From JAPKZH01 sp963715635 (GTDB lineage: Bacteria > Acidobacteriota > Aminicenantia > Aminicenantales > UBA4085): 64,000 bases of DNA. The translations under genes and the position numbers were made by a program. Numbering within the stretch: position 1 is the first letter of the stretch; each line of letters starts with the position of its first letter. Under the pieces are notes generated by a model that was not told the DNA's origin, ran no database searches, and saw only the letters and a list, made by a program, of their open reading frames with translations. The DNA lies in NCBI GenBank assembly GCA_963715635.1, contig OY970261.1:1860001-1924000 (forward strand), in the 5' to 3' direction. Shown piece by piece: positions 8,374 to 17,676 of the stretch.

Positions 8374-9231
8374 CTACTTTTTTCTCCGGTGCTGAAGAAC
8401 CATCCGGATCCATTGCTTTACAGATAAGACGGCGTCGTAATTCCCATACATTCTGGCTCTAAATACAGCCGTTGGCATTGAAGCTCTAGTGAGTTCTCTG
8501 TGCAATATGTATGGGCTTGACCTAGATTTGTTGAAGCCAGAGACCGTAGTCAGCGCTCCTTTGTATCCCAGTTCTTTCAGAATTTCTACCAAATTTATCT
8601 TAGGATTGTCATATTTCCCAGATGGGTATGCAAAGAATTCAATCTCCACGCCGGCGATTTGCTCCAATTTTACTTTGTCCTCGGCAATTTCGTATTTTAT
8701 TTTAGCACTGTCCTGAAGCGTTCCTAAATTGACGTGATTTAAAGTGTGCCCACCAATAGCAAAACCTTCCTTAACAATTTTTCTCACGTCTTCATAGCTC
8801 AAATCTCTCGTTATCCTTTGCGGGTTTGGTTTTAAGAAAAGCTTCGTCCGCATAAACTCGGCTTCTTCTTCCATTGAGAGACCAACAAAACCAAACGTCA
8901 CAAAAAATGTCGCTGGTAATCCAAACTTTTTCAAAATTGGCACTGCATAGGTGAGCCAACTCTTGTAACCGTCATCGAAAGTAATAACGACATTGATTTT
9001 TTTTGTTGACAATCTGCCCAAGAAAAAATCTTCGAGGCTTACGACGTTCATACTTCGTTTTAGGAAATAAATGTTAGCCTTGAAATAATTTAAGGCTTCG
9101 GGAAGAATATCGTGGAAGGTTGCAATTCTCGTTACCGGAATATGTAGAATGCGAAAAAATAGGTTCCTGATTCTGGAATATCCTGCATAATAAAATAATA
9201 GAACCCAGATATCTTGCTTACGCATCTTCAT
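8374..9231 (-). CDS. Polysaccharide deacetylase (NodB-homology, carbohydrate esterase 4)
   Basis: This 285-residue protein carries the NodB core: VVITFDDGYKSW (81-92) supplies the Asp pair D86/D87, and GGHTLNHVNLG (160-170) supplies the metal-binding His pair H162/H166. A later FFAYPSGKYD matches motif 3. The family removes N- or O-acetyl groups from glycans. With the glycosyltransferases around it, this one probably tailors an exopolysaccharide. A short hydrophobic stretch near residues 9-15 is too weak to call a signal peptide confidently. The start is the ATG at 9231 or the second at 9225. Confidence 0.88.
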   Translation of the reverse strand: MKMRKQDIWVLLFYYAGYSRIRNLFFRILHIPVTRIATFHDILPEALNYFKANIYFLKRSMNVVSLEDFFLGRLSTKKINVVITFDDGYKSWLTYAVPILKKFGLPATFFVTFGFVGLSMEEEAEFMRTKLFLKPNPQRITRDLSYEDVRKIVKEGFAIGGHTLNHVNLGTLQDSAKIKYEIAEDKVKLEQIAGVEIEFFAYPSGKYDNPKINLVEILKELGYKGALTTVSGFNKSRSSPYILHRELTRASMPTAVFRARMYGNYDAVLSVKQWIRMVLQHRRKK

Positions 9232-9584
9232 GTTTCAAGAATTTGAGCAAGATTAATATGAGTTAGCAAATTAAGCTAGTTTCAAGAAATATTCACACTT
9301 TCTACTGTTAAGCACTTCCAAGAGATAATAGCAAAACAAAACGCTTCATGCAATTATCTCAAAAACGATGATTGACAATTTTGCTTTGCTGTCCTTAAGC
9401 TACGAGATGACGTGATCTACCTATACATATCCCCCCATGATAAAAAGTGCACAATCCGATGAAAATAAAGGTATTTATTGTAAAGGCCAGCCACCTCCGA
9501 TTCTGAGTCCCAGTTCTAACCCTCGGAGGTGTTCATTTTCTCAAGGGAAACAGCACATGTCCTATTCCCATTTACATCCTGCAT
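9232..9584. other. Intergenic spacer with one inverted repeat
   Basis: These 353 bases lie between the deacetylase start and the PKD gene stop. An inverted repeat with nine-base arms (CACCTCCGA at 9492-9500, TCGGAGGTG at 9523-9531) and a 22-base loop sits in it. It has no T run, so it is not a clear intrinsic terminator. I see no other feature. Confidence 0.45.
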
Positions 9585-11675
9585 CTAGAGTTGACCTCTC
9601 AAAGGATGCGGATACGTAAATGGCGTATAATATGCCGTCCAGACATTCGTGGCAGTCGCCCTATATAACGTCTTTGTATCCGTCGCCCAATAGCCGACGC
9701 CGGCTGTGCAGGTTGTGGGCCGGGCAGAAAGCAAGCCTATGCCGACGCCGGAAGTACCGTCAAATGCCGCACCTTGATACCAAAATTCCTTATTTATCGT
9801 CGGCACAACGTGACCGCCGCCATAGTCATAAGTCTGAGTTACTCGCGTTGCCACATTATTTCCGCCGCCGTTTTTAAGATTGTTCCAAGAATAGGTGTCC
9901 GAAATATGCTGCGGCTGACCACTAATCAAATTGTGGTCCGGAGTATTCCAACTATCGGGCCATTCTTCTCTAACAGAGAGAGTAATAGTTCCCGTTGTAT
10001 TTATTACATTATTATAAACGAGGGCTTTCCCGCCCCGCTGATCCGTTAAATCTCCATTAAAAGTACCCAGATTTATCGTATTATTATATATTTCAACTCC
10101 CATGCAGGAGTTCCAGCCAGCTGAACCCTGATTTCCATGCATATCATGATTGGGCCACAATCCATTTGAGCAAAGCGTAGCATCATAAGTATTATATCTT
10201 GATACCCACCGCGCCCCCATCTCCGAACGAATCAAGCAATCGTCGTGTCCAATGATCGTATTATCCTCGAAATAAAATGCGTCGGCGCTTCCGAAATTAA
10301 ATGCCCTTACGCTCCATTCGTTATCATAACCATCAACGCTGATATAGCCGCCATCGAATATATTATTGTCGGCTACTCCCCAAATTGCCCCGAACACATT
10401 GAAAGTTCCGTATTTATAACAGTTATAAATGTAGTTATGGTCAACACGAATGTTTGTGAGAGGTGTACTAACCGAATTCCCTGTATATATATAAACGCCG
10501 CGGCATTTGTTGGCACAATTAAACGTAAAGCCGGATAGTCGAAACGCCTCATTTAAAGCTGGAGAATTGGGAGCATAGACGATGAACCACGAACCCAGCC
10601 ATAAAACATTATCCGAATTGGTGTAATTGCTAGTGATAACCGTATTCCCTATTCCTGCGCCAATGAGCTTGATCCCCTTAGTTATGACCAACTGGCTAGG
10701 CCATATCGCCGTGCCTGCGGGGACAATAACGGTATCCCCTGAAACTGCGGAGGAGATAGCCGCGCTGACATCTGCATAAGAAGGACTTGCAGCCGTAATA
10801 ATATGTCTTACAGTGATTACTTGCCTCGTGGTATCTGAATTCGTTCCTTTCATTATGGTCAGATACATATCGTAGCATCCGGCCACCGCATATGGATGGC
10901 TCGGGTTCTGGCTGGTGTTTGTGGCGCCATCGCCGAAGTTCCATTGCCAGGAAGTCGGACTCCCAATCGAGGTGTCCGTGAACTGCACCGCCTGACCTTC
11001 CACCGGGGAGGAGGGGCTGTAAGTGAAGGACGCCGCAAACACCGGCACCACGGTGATCGTCTGACTCATGCTCTTGGAGCCGGAGCTGTTGGTAACCGTC
11101 AAGGTTATCGTATAGCTTACGGCCGCCGTATAGGTATGGCTCGGGTTCTGGGAGGTGCTATAGGCCCCGTCGCCAAAGCTCCATTGCCAGGAAGTCGGGC
11201 TCCCGGACGAGGTGTCCGTGAACTGCACCGCCTGGCCTTCCGCGGGTGAGGACGGGCTGTAAGTGAAGGAGGCGGTAAGCTCCGACACCACGGTAACCCT
11301 CTGACCTGCCCTTTCAGGGCCGGAGCTATAGAGGACAGTCAAGGTTACCATATAGGTTCCCCCCGTCGTATAGGTATAGCTCGGGTTTTTGGAGGTTGAG
11401 GTCGTGCCCGTGCCGTCGCCGAAGTCCCATCGCCACAAAATCGGGCTTCCGGCCGAGGTGTCCGTAAACTGCACCGGCTGGCCTTTTACCGGAGAGGCCG
11501 GAGTGTAAGTGAAGGACACGGATTCTGAAGTTACAACGTTGATAGTCCGGATCATCCTTCCTGAGTCGGTACAGGCTATTGTTTGGATGGGAAACATCAG
11601 AAGGCAAACAACAAAAAACAACCAACACAGAAATGCCGCGAAACATTGGTCAAATCGATGCAGATAGTTAGTCAT
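9585..11675 (-). CDS. Secreted three-PKD-domain protein with a right-handed beta-helix region
   Basis: This is a 696-residue exported protein. After a hydrophobic signal segment (FAAFLCWLFFVVCLLMF) come three tandem PKD domains at about 52-132, 134-215 and 217-295. Each starts FTYxPxSPxxGQxVQFTDTS and contains W-x-FGDG. From about 295 on, ISSAVSGDTVIVPAGT and repeated short Asn/Ile-rich strands (DNNIFDGG, EDNTIIGHDD, YNNTINLG) indicate a parallel beta-helix as in polysaccharide lyases and surface adhesins. PKD2 and PKD3 are very similar and probably arose by duplication. The ATG at 11675 has an excellent AAGGAGGGG upstream; the open frame extending to 11870 is spurious. It is likely a surface glycan-binding or -cleaving protein. 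No catalytic residues can be named. Confidence 0.8.
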   Translation of the reverse strand: MTNYLHRFDQCFAAFLCWLFFVVCLLMFPIQTIACTDSGRMIRTINVVTSESVSFTYTPASPVKGQPVQFTDTSAGSPILWRWDFGDGTGTTSTSKNPSYTYTTGGTYMVTLTVLYSSGPERAGQRVTVVSELTASFTYSPSSPAEGQAVQFTDTSSGSPTSWQWSFGDGAYSTSQNPSHTYTAAVSYTITLTVTNSSGSKSMSQTITVVPVFAASFTYSPSSPVEGQAVQFTDTSIGSPTSWQWNFGDGATNTSQNPSHPYAVAGCYDMYLTIMKGTNSDTTRQVITVRHIITAASPSYADVSAAISSAVSGDTVIVPAGTAIWPSQLVITKGIKLIGAGIGNTVITSNYTNSDNVLWLGSWFIVYAPNSPALNEAFRLSGFTFNCANKCRGVYIYTGNSVSTPLTNIRVDHNYIYNCYKYGTFNVFGAIWGVADNNIFDGGYISVDGYDNEWSVRAFNFGSADAFYFEDNTIIGHDDCLIRSEMGARWVSRYNTYDATLCSNGLWPNHDMHGNQGSAGWNSCMGVEIYNNTINLGTFNGDLTDQRGGKALVYNNVINTTGTITLSVREEWPDSWNTPDHNLISGQPQHISDTYSWNNLKNGGGNNVATRVTQTYDYGGGHVVPTINKEFWYQGAAFDGTSGVGIGLLSARPTTCTAGVGYWATDTKTLYRATATNVWTAYYTPFTYPHPLRGQL

Positions 11676-12157
11676 TGCATACCCCTCCTTGGTAGGATCG
11701 GTTTTCAGGGCTAAAGGAGCCTGAGTGCAAATCATTTTTTCATATGTTTGGTCGATCCTGCCGAGAGGAATATGATCACCTTTAGAGGGGATTTCGAAGG
11801 GCATTTTAGGGTGATGATGATTAGCCGATTCTAAAATCGCGCTAACCCTCATCGATGGGATGGCCTCCATTGCTTGGAAAGTTTAAAGACTTTTTTTTTG
11901 GGCATCCAAGGCCTACCGTCTGTAACTAATATCTATTTGGCATTATAACACATTCGCAAAAAACATATGGAGTCAATAAATATTTTCCTCCAAGCCAATG
12001 TTCCGAGACAAGTGCATAATGAACTATTATTTGTCGGGATCGGGATATGGGATGCTTCATTGAAGGCCAAAATCGTTGTCGAGGGCTGGCCAAAGAAGTA
12101 TAATATGCGCCCCGCTAATTATAGGGGCAATAACATATTCGGAGCATAGAGGAGAAC
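11676..12157. other. Divergent intergenic region between the PKD gene and the polysaccharide operon
   Basis: These 482 bases separate divergently transcribed genes and should hold promoters for both. A rightward promoter is visible at 12076-12104. A small stem (GCCCC/GGGGC around 12110-12126) lies just after it in the leader. No conserved riboswitch core could be recognised on either strand. Confidence 0.5.
12076..12104 (+). promoter_or_regulatory. Predicted promoter of the polysaccharide operon
   Basis: TTGTCG (-35, 12076-12081), a 17-base spacer and a perfect TATAAT (-10, 12099-12104) lie 54 bases before the GTG of the epimerase gene. The -35 matches consensus at four of six positions. Confidence 0.5.
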
Positions 12158-13264
12158 GTGCCAATAGATGAGAAAATAATAGACATCGATGACCCTATTG
12201 TTGTGACCGGGGCGGCAGGCTTCATCGGCACACGAGTCGTGGGCAGCTTGCTCGACAAGGGTTTTCGTAATGTCCGCTGCCTGGTCAGGAACCCTGGCAA
12301 TTTCACAAGGCTGAGAGAAATCATCGATCATTTTTGCGTAACTCCGCGGACCAAGATTGTTCCGGGCAACCTCCTGTCGCGGGAGGACTGTTCCGTTCTT
12401 GCCAAGGACGCGGCTCTTATTTATCACTTGGCGGCAGGGACAGGGACGAAAGCGTTTTCAGATGCCTTTCTTAATTCAGTGGTTACGACTCGCAATCTTT
12501 TGGACGCAACTCTTGAATCCAAGTGCCTGCGGCGTTTTGTGAACATGAGTTCTTTTGCGGTGTATACCAACCGGAAGAAACCCCGGTGGAGGCTGCTCGA
12601 TGAAACCTGTCCGGTGGAGGAGCATCCTGAGTCGCGGGCCGAAGCATATTGTTTTGGGAAAGTGAAACAGGATGAACTCGTAATGGAATATGGCCGAAAG
12701 CATGGCATCCCCTTTGTGATATTGCGGCCGGGCACCGTCTACGGCCCTGGAAAAAAGGCGATTCCGGGCCGGGTGGGTATCGATACCTTCGGCATTTTTC
12801 TCCACATGGGCGGGTCGAACCCTGTTCCGCTCACCTATGTTGAAAATTGCGCGGATGCGATTGTCCTGGCCGGCCTCAAAGCCGGAATCGACGGCGAGGT
12901 CTTCAATATCGTCAACGACGACCTGCCGTCGTCCAGACTTTTTCTGCGTCTCTACAAAAGAAATGTCAAGAGGTTTAAATCGATTTATATGCCCCACGCC
13001 CTCAGCTATCTCTTTTGCTATCTTTGGGAGAAATATTCGAAATGGTCGAAAGGTCAGCTCCCGCCGGTTTTCACCCCCAGGGAATGGGCGGCTTACTGGA
13101 AAAAAACCAGCTATAGTAACCGGAAAATCAAGGATATGGTGGGTTGGGCGCCGAAGGTGCCGACGAAAGAAGGCCTGAGGCGTTTTTTCGAAAACTACAG
13201 GGAAGGTGCGCGGGGAAATGCCAAAAACTCGATGCCTCTTGACTTTCACGTGAAAAATTGCTAA
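12158..13264 (+). CDS. NAD(P)-dependent sugar epimerase/dehydratase (extended SDR)
   Basis: This 368-residue protein opens with the Rossmann nucleotide-binding motif VTGAAGFIGTRVV (16-28) and contains the catalytic Y164-x3-K168 pair in AYCFGKVK. It also has NMSSFAVY (129-136), where the catalytic Ser/Thr lies. It would act on a nucleotide-bound or lipid-linked sugar, as epimerase, dehydratase or reductase. It is first in the rightward operon, so a role in glycan precursor supply is expected; the substrate is not predictable. The start is the GTG at 12158 with AGAGGAG a few bases upstream. The gap to the next gene is 145 bases. Confidence 0.82.
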   Translation: MPIDEKIIDIDDPIVVTGAAGFIGTRVVGSLLDKGFRNVRCLVRNPGNFTRLREIIDHFCVTPRTKIVPGNLLSREDCSVLAKDAALIYHLAAGTGTKAFSDAFLNSVVTTRNLLDATLESKCLRRFVNMSSFAVYTNRKKPRWRLLDETCPVEEHPESRAEAYCFGKVKQDELVMEYGRKHGIPFVILRPGTVYGPGKKAIPGRVGIDTFGIFLHMGGSNPVPLTYVENCADAIVLAGLKAGIDGEVFNIVNDDLPSSRLFLRLYKRNVKRFKSIYMPHALSYLFCYLWEKYSKWSKGQLPPVFTPREWAAYWKKTSYSNRKIKDMVGWAPKVPTKEGLRRFFENYREGARGNAKNSMPLDFHVKNC

Positions 13265-13409
13265 TTTTATATCGTAGCGAGGAAGCGCCAAGGAGATATC
13301 AGGGAAAGGAAACAGGCTAGGCACTAACGGGAAGGGAAAATCGATCCAATGGGCTTCTTACGGAGAGGTGTCGAAATATCGATTTTGCTATTAAGGATTT
13401 GATCATTAT

Positions 13410-14516
13410 ATGATGAACGTCCCATTTGTAGATCTCAAAATCCAGTACAGGTCTCTCAAACCCGAGATCGATACTGCCATCCAGTCCGTTATCGACAACA
13501 CGGCCTTTATCGGCGGCAAGTATGTTGAAGCCTTCGAAAAGGCTTTCGCCGAAAAATACGGAGTGAAGCACTGCATCAGCTGCGCCAACGGCACCGACGC
13601 GATTTACATCGCGTTTAAAGCCCTCGGAGTCGGCCCGGGAGACGAGGTCATCACGGTGGCCAATAGTTGGATTTCGACTTCCGAGACGATCACCCAGGCC
13701 GGCGCCAGGCCTGTTTTCGTGGATATCGATGAGTATTTCCACATCGACCCAACCAAGATTGAGAAGAAAATCACCCAGAAAACCAAGGCCGTCATCCCTG
13801 TTCACCTCTACGGCCAGGCCGCAGCGATCGATGCCATCAAGCAGATCTGCGAAACCCACGGGCTTCCCCTCATCGAAGATTGCGCACAATCGCATTTCGC
13901 GACCTTCGGAAGCAAGAAAACCGGAACTTTCGGCCTGGCAGGCACCTTCAGCTTCTACCCCGGCAAAAACCTCGGCGCCTATGGCGATGCCGGAGCCCTC
14001 ATCACAAACAACGACGATTTCGCGAGGCGGGCCAGACTTTTTGCCAACCACGGCTCCCTCCAGAAGCACATCCATGAGATCGAGGGCATCAACAGCCGCC
14101 TGGACGCCATCCAGGCCGTTGTTCTGTCGGCCAAGCTGTCCCACATCGATGAATGGAACAGGGCCCGGCACGCAAACGCCCTGAAATACAATGACCTTCT
14201 GAAAGGTATTCCTGGAGTGAAATGCCCGAAACTCCGAGAAAACGCCTTCCACATTTTCCATGTCTATGCCATTCGGGCGCCCAAGAGAGACGCGCTGGCC
14301 GATTATCTCAAATCCAAAGGGATCTCGACGGGGATCCATTATCCGATAGCATTGCCTTTTATGCCGGCCTACGGGTATATGAAACACAAACCGGCCGATT
14401 TTCCCATGGCATATCAATGCATGGGAGAAATCCTTTCGCTGCCGATGTATCCCGAGCTGTCCGGTGAACAAATAGAATACGTGGCACGAGTCATCAGGGA
14501 GTTTTATGAGAAGTAA
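13410..14516 (+). CDS. DegT/DnrJ/EryC1/StrS aminotransferase (3-amino-sugar type)
   Basis: This is a complete 368-residue PLP aminotransferase. Landmarks are VPFVDLKIQY at the start, CANGTDAIYIAFKALGVGPG (58-77), SWISTSETI for the cofactor pocket, EDCAQSHFATF (156-166) and the Schiff-base lysine K186 in FSFYPGKNLGAYGDAG. It would aminate a keto-sugar nucleotide. Next to it are a Gfo/Idh oxidoreductase and a hexapeptide acetyltransferase. That trio matches the WbpB/WbpE/WbpD or Fdt-type logic for making an N-acetylated 3-amino sugar. The oxidoreductase and WbpD likeness favour a UDP-2,3-diacetamido sugar, but this is inference. The start is ATG 13410 or 13413. Confidence 0.88.
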   Translation: MMNVPFVDLKIQYRSLKPEIDTAIQSVIDNTAFIGGKYVEAFEKAFAEKYGVKHCISCANGTDAIYIAFKALGVGPGDEVITVANSWISTSETITQAGARPVFVDIDEYFHIDPTKIEKKITQKTKAVIPVHLYGQAAAIDAIKQICETHGLPLIEDCAQSHFATFGSKKTGTFGLAGTFSFYPGKNLGAYGDAGALITNNDDFARRARLFANHGSLQKHIHEIEGINSRLDAIQAVVLSAKLSHIDEWNRARHANALKYNDLLKGIPGVKCPKLRENAFHIFHVYAIRAPKRDALADYLKSKGISTGIHYPIALPFMPAYGYMKHKPADFPMAYQCMGEILSLPMYPELSGEQIEYVARVIREFYEK

Positions 14517-14599
14517 TTGAAGCGCGAAATCCTGGCGGCTTTCCGCCAAGGAGCCCGGCTGGGATAGCGATAAATTACTCGGAAAGGGAGCGGGAAGAC

Positions 14600-15622
14600 A
14601 TGATTAAAGTCGGAGTTATCGGTTATGGGTACTGGGGACCCAACGTGGCCAGGAATTTTTATTCCTGCCCTGGGGTCAAGCTGACAGCGGTCAGCGACAT
14701 CTCGGAAAAGCGCCTTGCCCTGGCGAAATCCCACTATCCGTTCATCCATGGTTTTAAGAACGGGGCTGACCTCGTCCGGTCAAAGGACGTTGACGTTGTA
14801 GCTGTCGTTACGCCGGTGTTCACGCATTACGAGCTGGCGCGCAAAGCCCTCAATCAGGGCAAGCACGTATTCGTCGAGAAACCCTTTACAAGCACAAAGG
14901 CCCAGGCGGAAGAGCTCATCGACCTGGCCGCTCAAAAAGGGTTGAAAATCATGGTGGACCACACCTTTCTTTTCACCGGGGCCGTAAGGAAGATCAAACA
15001 GATTATAGATTCCGGCGAGCTGGGCCGCCTTCTGTTTTTCGACTCGGTCCGGGTCAACCTGGGCCTCTTCCAGCACGATATCAACGTCATCTGGGACCTG
15101 GCTCCTCACGATTTATCGATCATGGACTACGTCATCCCGGACAGGCCTGTCGCCGTCTCGGCCCATGGAACCGTCCATTTCGAAGGCAGCCTCGAAGATG
15201 TCGCCTACGTCTGCACCGAGTTCGATAACCATGGTTTTATGGCCCATTTTCATGTCAACTGGCTCAGCCCGGTGAAGATCCGCAGAATGCTGATAAGCGG
15301 CGACAAGAAAATGCTTGTCTGGGACGACCTCTCGCCCGACGATAAGATCAAGATTTACGACCGGGGCGTTGAATTCAAAAGCACGAACGGCGAGCAGAAA
15401 AACGGGATCGAGGAGCTTTTGGTCAGCTACCGGTCGGGAGACATGTATGCCCCGAAGATCGACAACACCGAGGCCTTGCGCGCGGAAGTCGAGTATTTCG
15501 TCCGGTGCCTCGAGAAAAATGAGGAGCCGTTCAACAACGGCCAGGCCGGCCTCCAGGTGGTTCGTCTCCTAGAAGCCGCGGACCAATCCGCCAAGAACAA
15601 CGGCCGGAGAATCAAGCTGTAA
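14600..15622 (+). CDS. Gfo/Idh/MocA-family sugar oxidoreductase
   Basis: This 340-residue NAD(P)-dependent dehydrogenase begins with the dinucleotide-binding KVGVIGYGYWGPN (3-15). It has the family EKPF signature at 93-96 and a C-terminal alpha/beta substrate domain that starts near residue 120 (DSVRVNLGLFQHDINVIWDL). In WbpB-like pathways such an enzyme oxidises C3 of a UDP-sugar acid so that the aminotransferase can act. The order aminotransferase, oxidoreductase, acetyltransferase supports that role here. An 83-base gap with a small hairpin (TGGCGG/CCGCCA, 14535-14550) precedes it. The ATG at 14600 follows a GGGAG-rich ribosome site. Confidence 0.88.
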   Translation: MIKVGVIGYGYWGPNVARNFYSCPGVKLTAVSDISEKRLALAKSHYPFIHGFKNGADLVRSKDVDVVAVVTPVFTHYELARKALNQGKHVFVEKPFTSTKAQAEELIDLAAQKGLKIMVDHTFLFTGAVRKIKQIIDSGELGRLLFFDSVRVNLGLFQHDINVIWDLAPHDLSIMDYVIPDRPVAVSAHGTVHFEGSLEDVAYVCTEFDNHGFMAHFHVNWLSPVKIRRMLISGDKKMLVWDDLSPDDKIKIYDRGVEFKSTNGEQKNGIEELLVSYRSGDMYAPKIDNTEALRAEVEYFVRCLEKNEEPFNNGQAGLQVVRLLEAADQSAKNNGRRIKL

Positions 15623-15641
15623 GGAACTCAAGGGAGAACTC

Positions 15642-16127
15642 ATGGATTACTGCCGGATCGCGCCCGACGTCAAGCTGGGCAAAGACGTCAAGATTTTCGC
15701 CTTCGCCAACCTGTACGGCTGTTCCATCGGAGACCAGACCAAGATCGGGACCTTCGTCGAGGTCCAGAAAGGCGCCGTCATCGGCCGGAACTGCAAGATC
15801 TCGTCCCACTCCTTCATTTGTGAAGGCGTGGCCATCGAAGACGACGTCTTCATCGGGCATAACGTGACGTTTATCAACGACATATACCCCCGGGCGACAA
15901 CAGCCGGGGGGGGCTTGCAGACGGAGGCTGACTGGAAAGTCATACCGACATTTATCCGGAGAGGGGCCTCCGTAGGTTCCAGCGCCACCATCCTGGCGGG
16001 AGTGACGATCGGCGAAGGAGCGATCGTCGGGGCCGGCGCGGTCGTCACCAAGGATGTCCCCCCCTGGACCGTTGTCACGGGGAATCCCGCCAGGTTCTTG
16101 AGAAAAATCGAAGAAACAGCAAAATAA
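15642..16127 (+). CDS. Left-handed beta-helix (hexapeptide) N-acetyltransferase, WbpD-like
   Basis: This is a 161-residue trimeric-type acetyltransferase built of hexapeptide repeats (IGDQTKIGTFVEVQKGAVIG, later VGSSATILAGVTIGEGAIVG). It has the C-terminal GAVVTKDVPPWTVVTGNPAR that is typical of amino-sugar acetylases. The pattern DDVFIGHNVTFINDIYPRA closely follows the WbpD/WlbB subgroup, which acetylates the 3-amino group of a UDP-sugar. It follows the oxidoreductase by 19 bases and should be co-translated. The start is the ATG at 15642, preceded by AAGGGAGAA. Confidence 0.88.
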   Translation: MDYCRIAPDVKLGKDVKIFAFANLYGCSIGDQTKIGTFVEVQKGAVIGRNCKISSHSFICEGVAIEDDVFIGHNVTFINDIYPRATTAGGGLQTEADWKVIPTFIRRGASVGSSATILAGVTIGEGAIVGAGAVVTKDVPPWTVVTGNPARFLRKIEETAK

Positions 16128-16168
16128 GGCTGTTATCCGACGGGAACGCATCGGGGCTAGAGGAGAAC

Positions 16169-17623
16169 ATGCTGAAAGAGAGAGAGGCGGTTGTCACGAC
16201 AACCCTCATCTTCATCGACGGCCTCGTCGTCTCTTCCGCTTACCTGCTCGCCTTCATTCTGAGAAAGCTGATCGGACCGACCCTGTCGGTTCCCTGGTTT
16301 TCCCCGCTATCCCATATCGTTTTAGATACGAATATCACGCTCCAGCAGTATATCGGCTTCTTGATAGTGGCCGCCCCGCTCTGGTGCTGGATGCTCTATA
16401 TAAACGGCATGTACCGTACGCTTAGGACGCTCTCCTACATCAAGATTTTCTGGATTATTTGCAAATCCGCGTTTATGGCCTTCCTCGGCTTCGGCACGTT
16501 TCTCTTCGTTTTCAAGGCATCGTCCACGAGCCGCCTTTTTTTCTTCCTCTTCACGGGAATCAGCTTCGTCTCAATCCTGGCGGAAAAAACAGCCCTTTTT
16601 ATCTTCATGCACTACTACCGACGGCGGGGACACAATTATAGGCGCCTTCTCATTGTCGGAACGGGTCGGCGAGCCGCTGAATTTATCAGCCGGATCAAGC
16701 GCCACCCCGAATGGGGCTTTCAAATCCTGGGAGCGATTGATGACGAGCCCGGCAGAGGAATTAAAAAAGTGGACGGAGTTGACATCATCGGAACGCTCAA
16801 GGACATTCCCAGGATCCTCCATACCGACGCTGTCGACGAAATCGTTTTCGTCGTCCCCCGCTCCCGGCTGAGCCATCTCGAGGGAGCGCTCCATGACTGC
16901 GAAACGGAAGGCGTCGTCACGACGATCACGGTGGACTTGTTCGATATGCAAATCGCCAAGTCCGCCGTTTCGGAAATCGACGGGATCCCCCTCCTGCGGT
17001 TCCATACGACAAAAATCAACGAGCGGCAGCTTTTCGTCAAGCGGGCCATGGACATCGTCATTTCCGGCCTGGTCATCGTTATCCTCGGACCCTTCCTGCT
17101 CATCATCGCCGGACTCATCAAGATCACATCGCCGGGACCGGTTTTTTTCAAGCAGCTGCGGTTGGGACTGCGCGGCCGGAAGTTCATCCTCTATAAATTC
17201 CGGACGATGCGGGAGGGGGCCCATGATGTCCTGTCCAAGGTCAACGACGTCGCCGAAATGGACACCCCGGAATTCCGGGCCATGAAGATGAAGTGGTTCA
17301 CCCCGCTCGGCCGGATCATGAGAAAATTCAGCCTCGACGAACTGCCGCAGTTTTTCAATGTTTTCGTAGGACATATGAGCCTCATCGGCCCCCGGCCCAC
17401 CGTACCTGACGAGGTCGAAAAATATAAGGCCTGGCAGAGGCGACGTCTTTCGATGAAGCCCGGGATCACCTGTCTATGGCAGGTCAACGGTAGGAACAAT
17501 ATTGGTTTTGAAGACTGGATGAAGCTGGATCTCGAGTACCTCGACAACTGGTCTATCTGGCTGGATCTCAAAATCCTGGCTAAAAGTGTTCCGGTCGTCC
17601 TGTTCGGCATCGGGGCTTATTGA
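16169..17623 (+). CDS. Polyprenyl glycosylphosphotransferase (WcaJ/PssY-type initiating enzyme)
   Basis: This 484-residue enzyme loads the first sugar-1-phosphate onto undecaprenyl phosphate. The N-terminal half has four or five membrane helices, then a CoA-binding-like Rossmann domain (LIVGTGRRAAEFISRIKRHP). The catalytic domain from about 285 holds a re-entrant helix, FKQLRLGLRGRKFILYKFRT, the SLDELPQFFNV segment, LIGPRPTVPDE and the closing PGITCLWQVNGR. All hallmark residues of the bacterial sugar transferase family are present. It is central to the rightward operon, after the amino-sugar genes. The ATG at 16169 has GAGGAGAAC directly upstream. Confidence 0.93.
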   Translation: MLKEREAVVTTTLIFIDGLVVSSAYLLAFILRKLIGPTLSVPWFSPLSHIVLDTNITLQQYIGFLIVAAPLWCWMLYINGMYRTLRTLSYIKIFWIICKSAFMAFLGFGTFLFVFKASSTSRLFFFLFTGISFVSILAEKTALFIFMHYYRRRGHNYRRLLIVGTGRRAAEFISRIKRHPEWGFQILGAIDDEPGRGIKKVDGVDIIGTLKDIPRILHTDAVDEIVFVVPRSRLSHLEGALHDCETEGVVTTITVDLFDMQIAKSAVSEIDGIPLLRFHTTKINERQLFVKRAMDIVISGLVIVILGPFLLIIAGLIKITSPGPVFFKQLRLGLRGRKFILYKFRTMREGAHDVLSKVNDVAEMDTPEFRAMKMKWFTPLGRIMRKFSLDELPQFFNVFVGHMSLIGPRPTVPDEVEKYKAWQRRRLSMKPGITCLWQVNGRNNIGFEDWMKLDLEYLDNWSIWLDLKILAKSVPVVLFGIGAY

Positions 17624-17676
17624 AAGGCCAGGCCCGACAAATAAAATAGGTTTACAAATTGTTGCATTATATTGAA

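Noticed and set aside
11676..11870. 65-residue N-terminal extension of the PKD protein
   Set aside because: A strong AAGGAGGGG site and a signal sequence start at the ATG at 11675. The upstream residues have no signal or domain character.
11676..11960. Riboswitch (cyclic-di-GMP type) upstream of the PKD gene
   Set aside because: A GCACTCAGG and an AACC stretch suggested it, but the conserved GGCAAA core and tetraloop-receptor pairings could not be found.
13317..14549. 410-codon open frame on the minus strand
   Set aside because: It is antisense to the DegT aminotransferase, which has its PLP lysine and all motifs.
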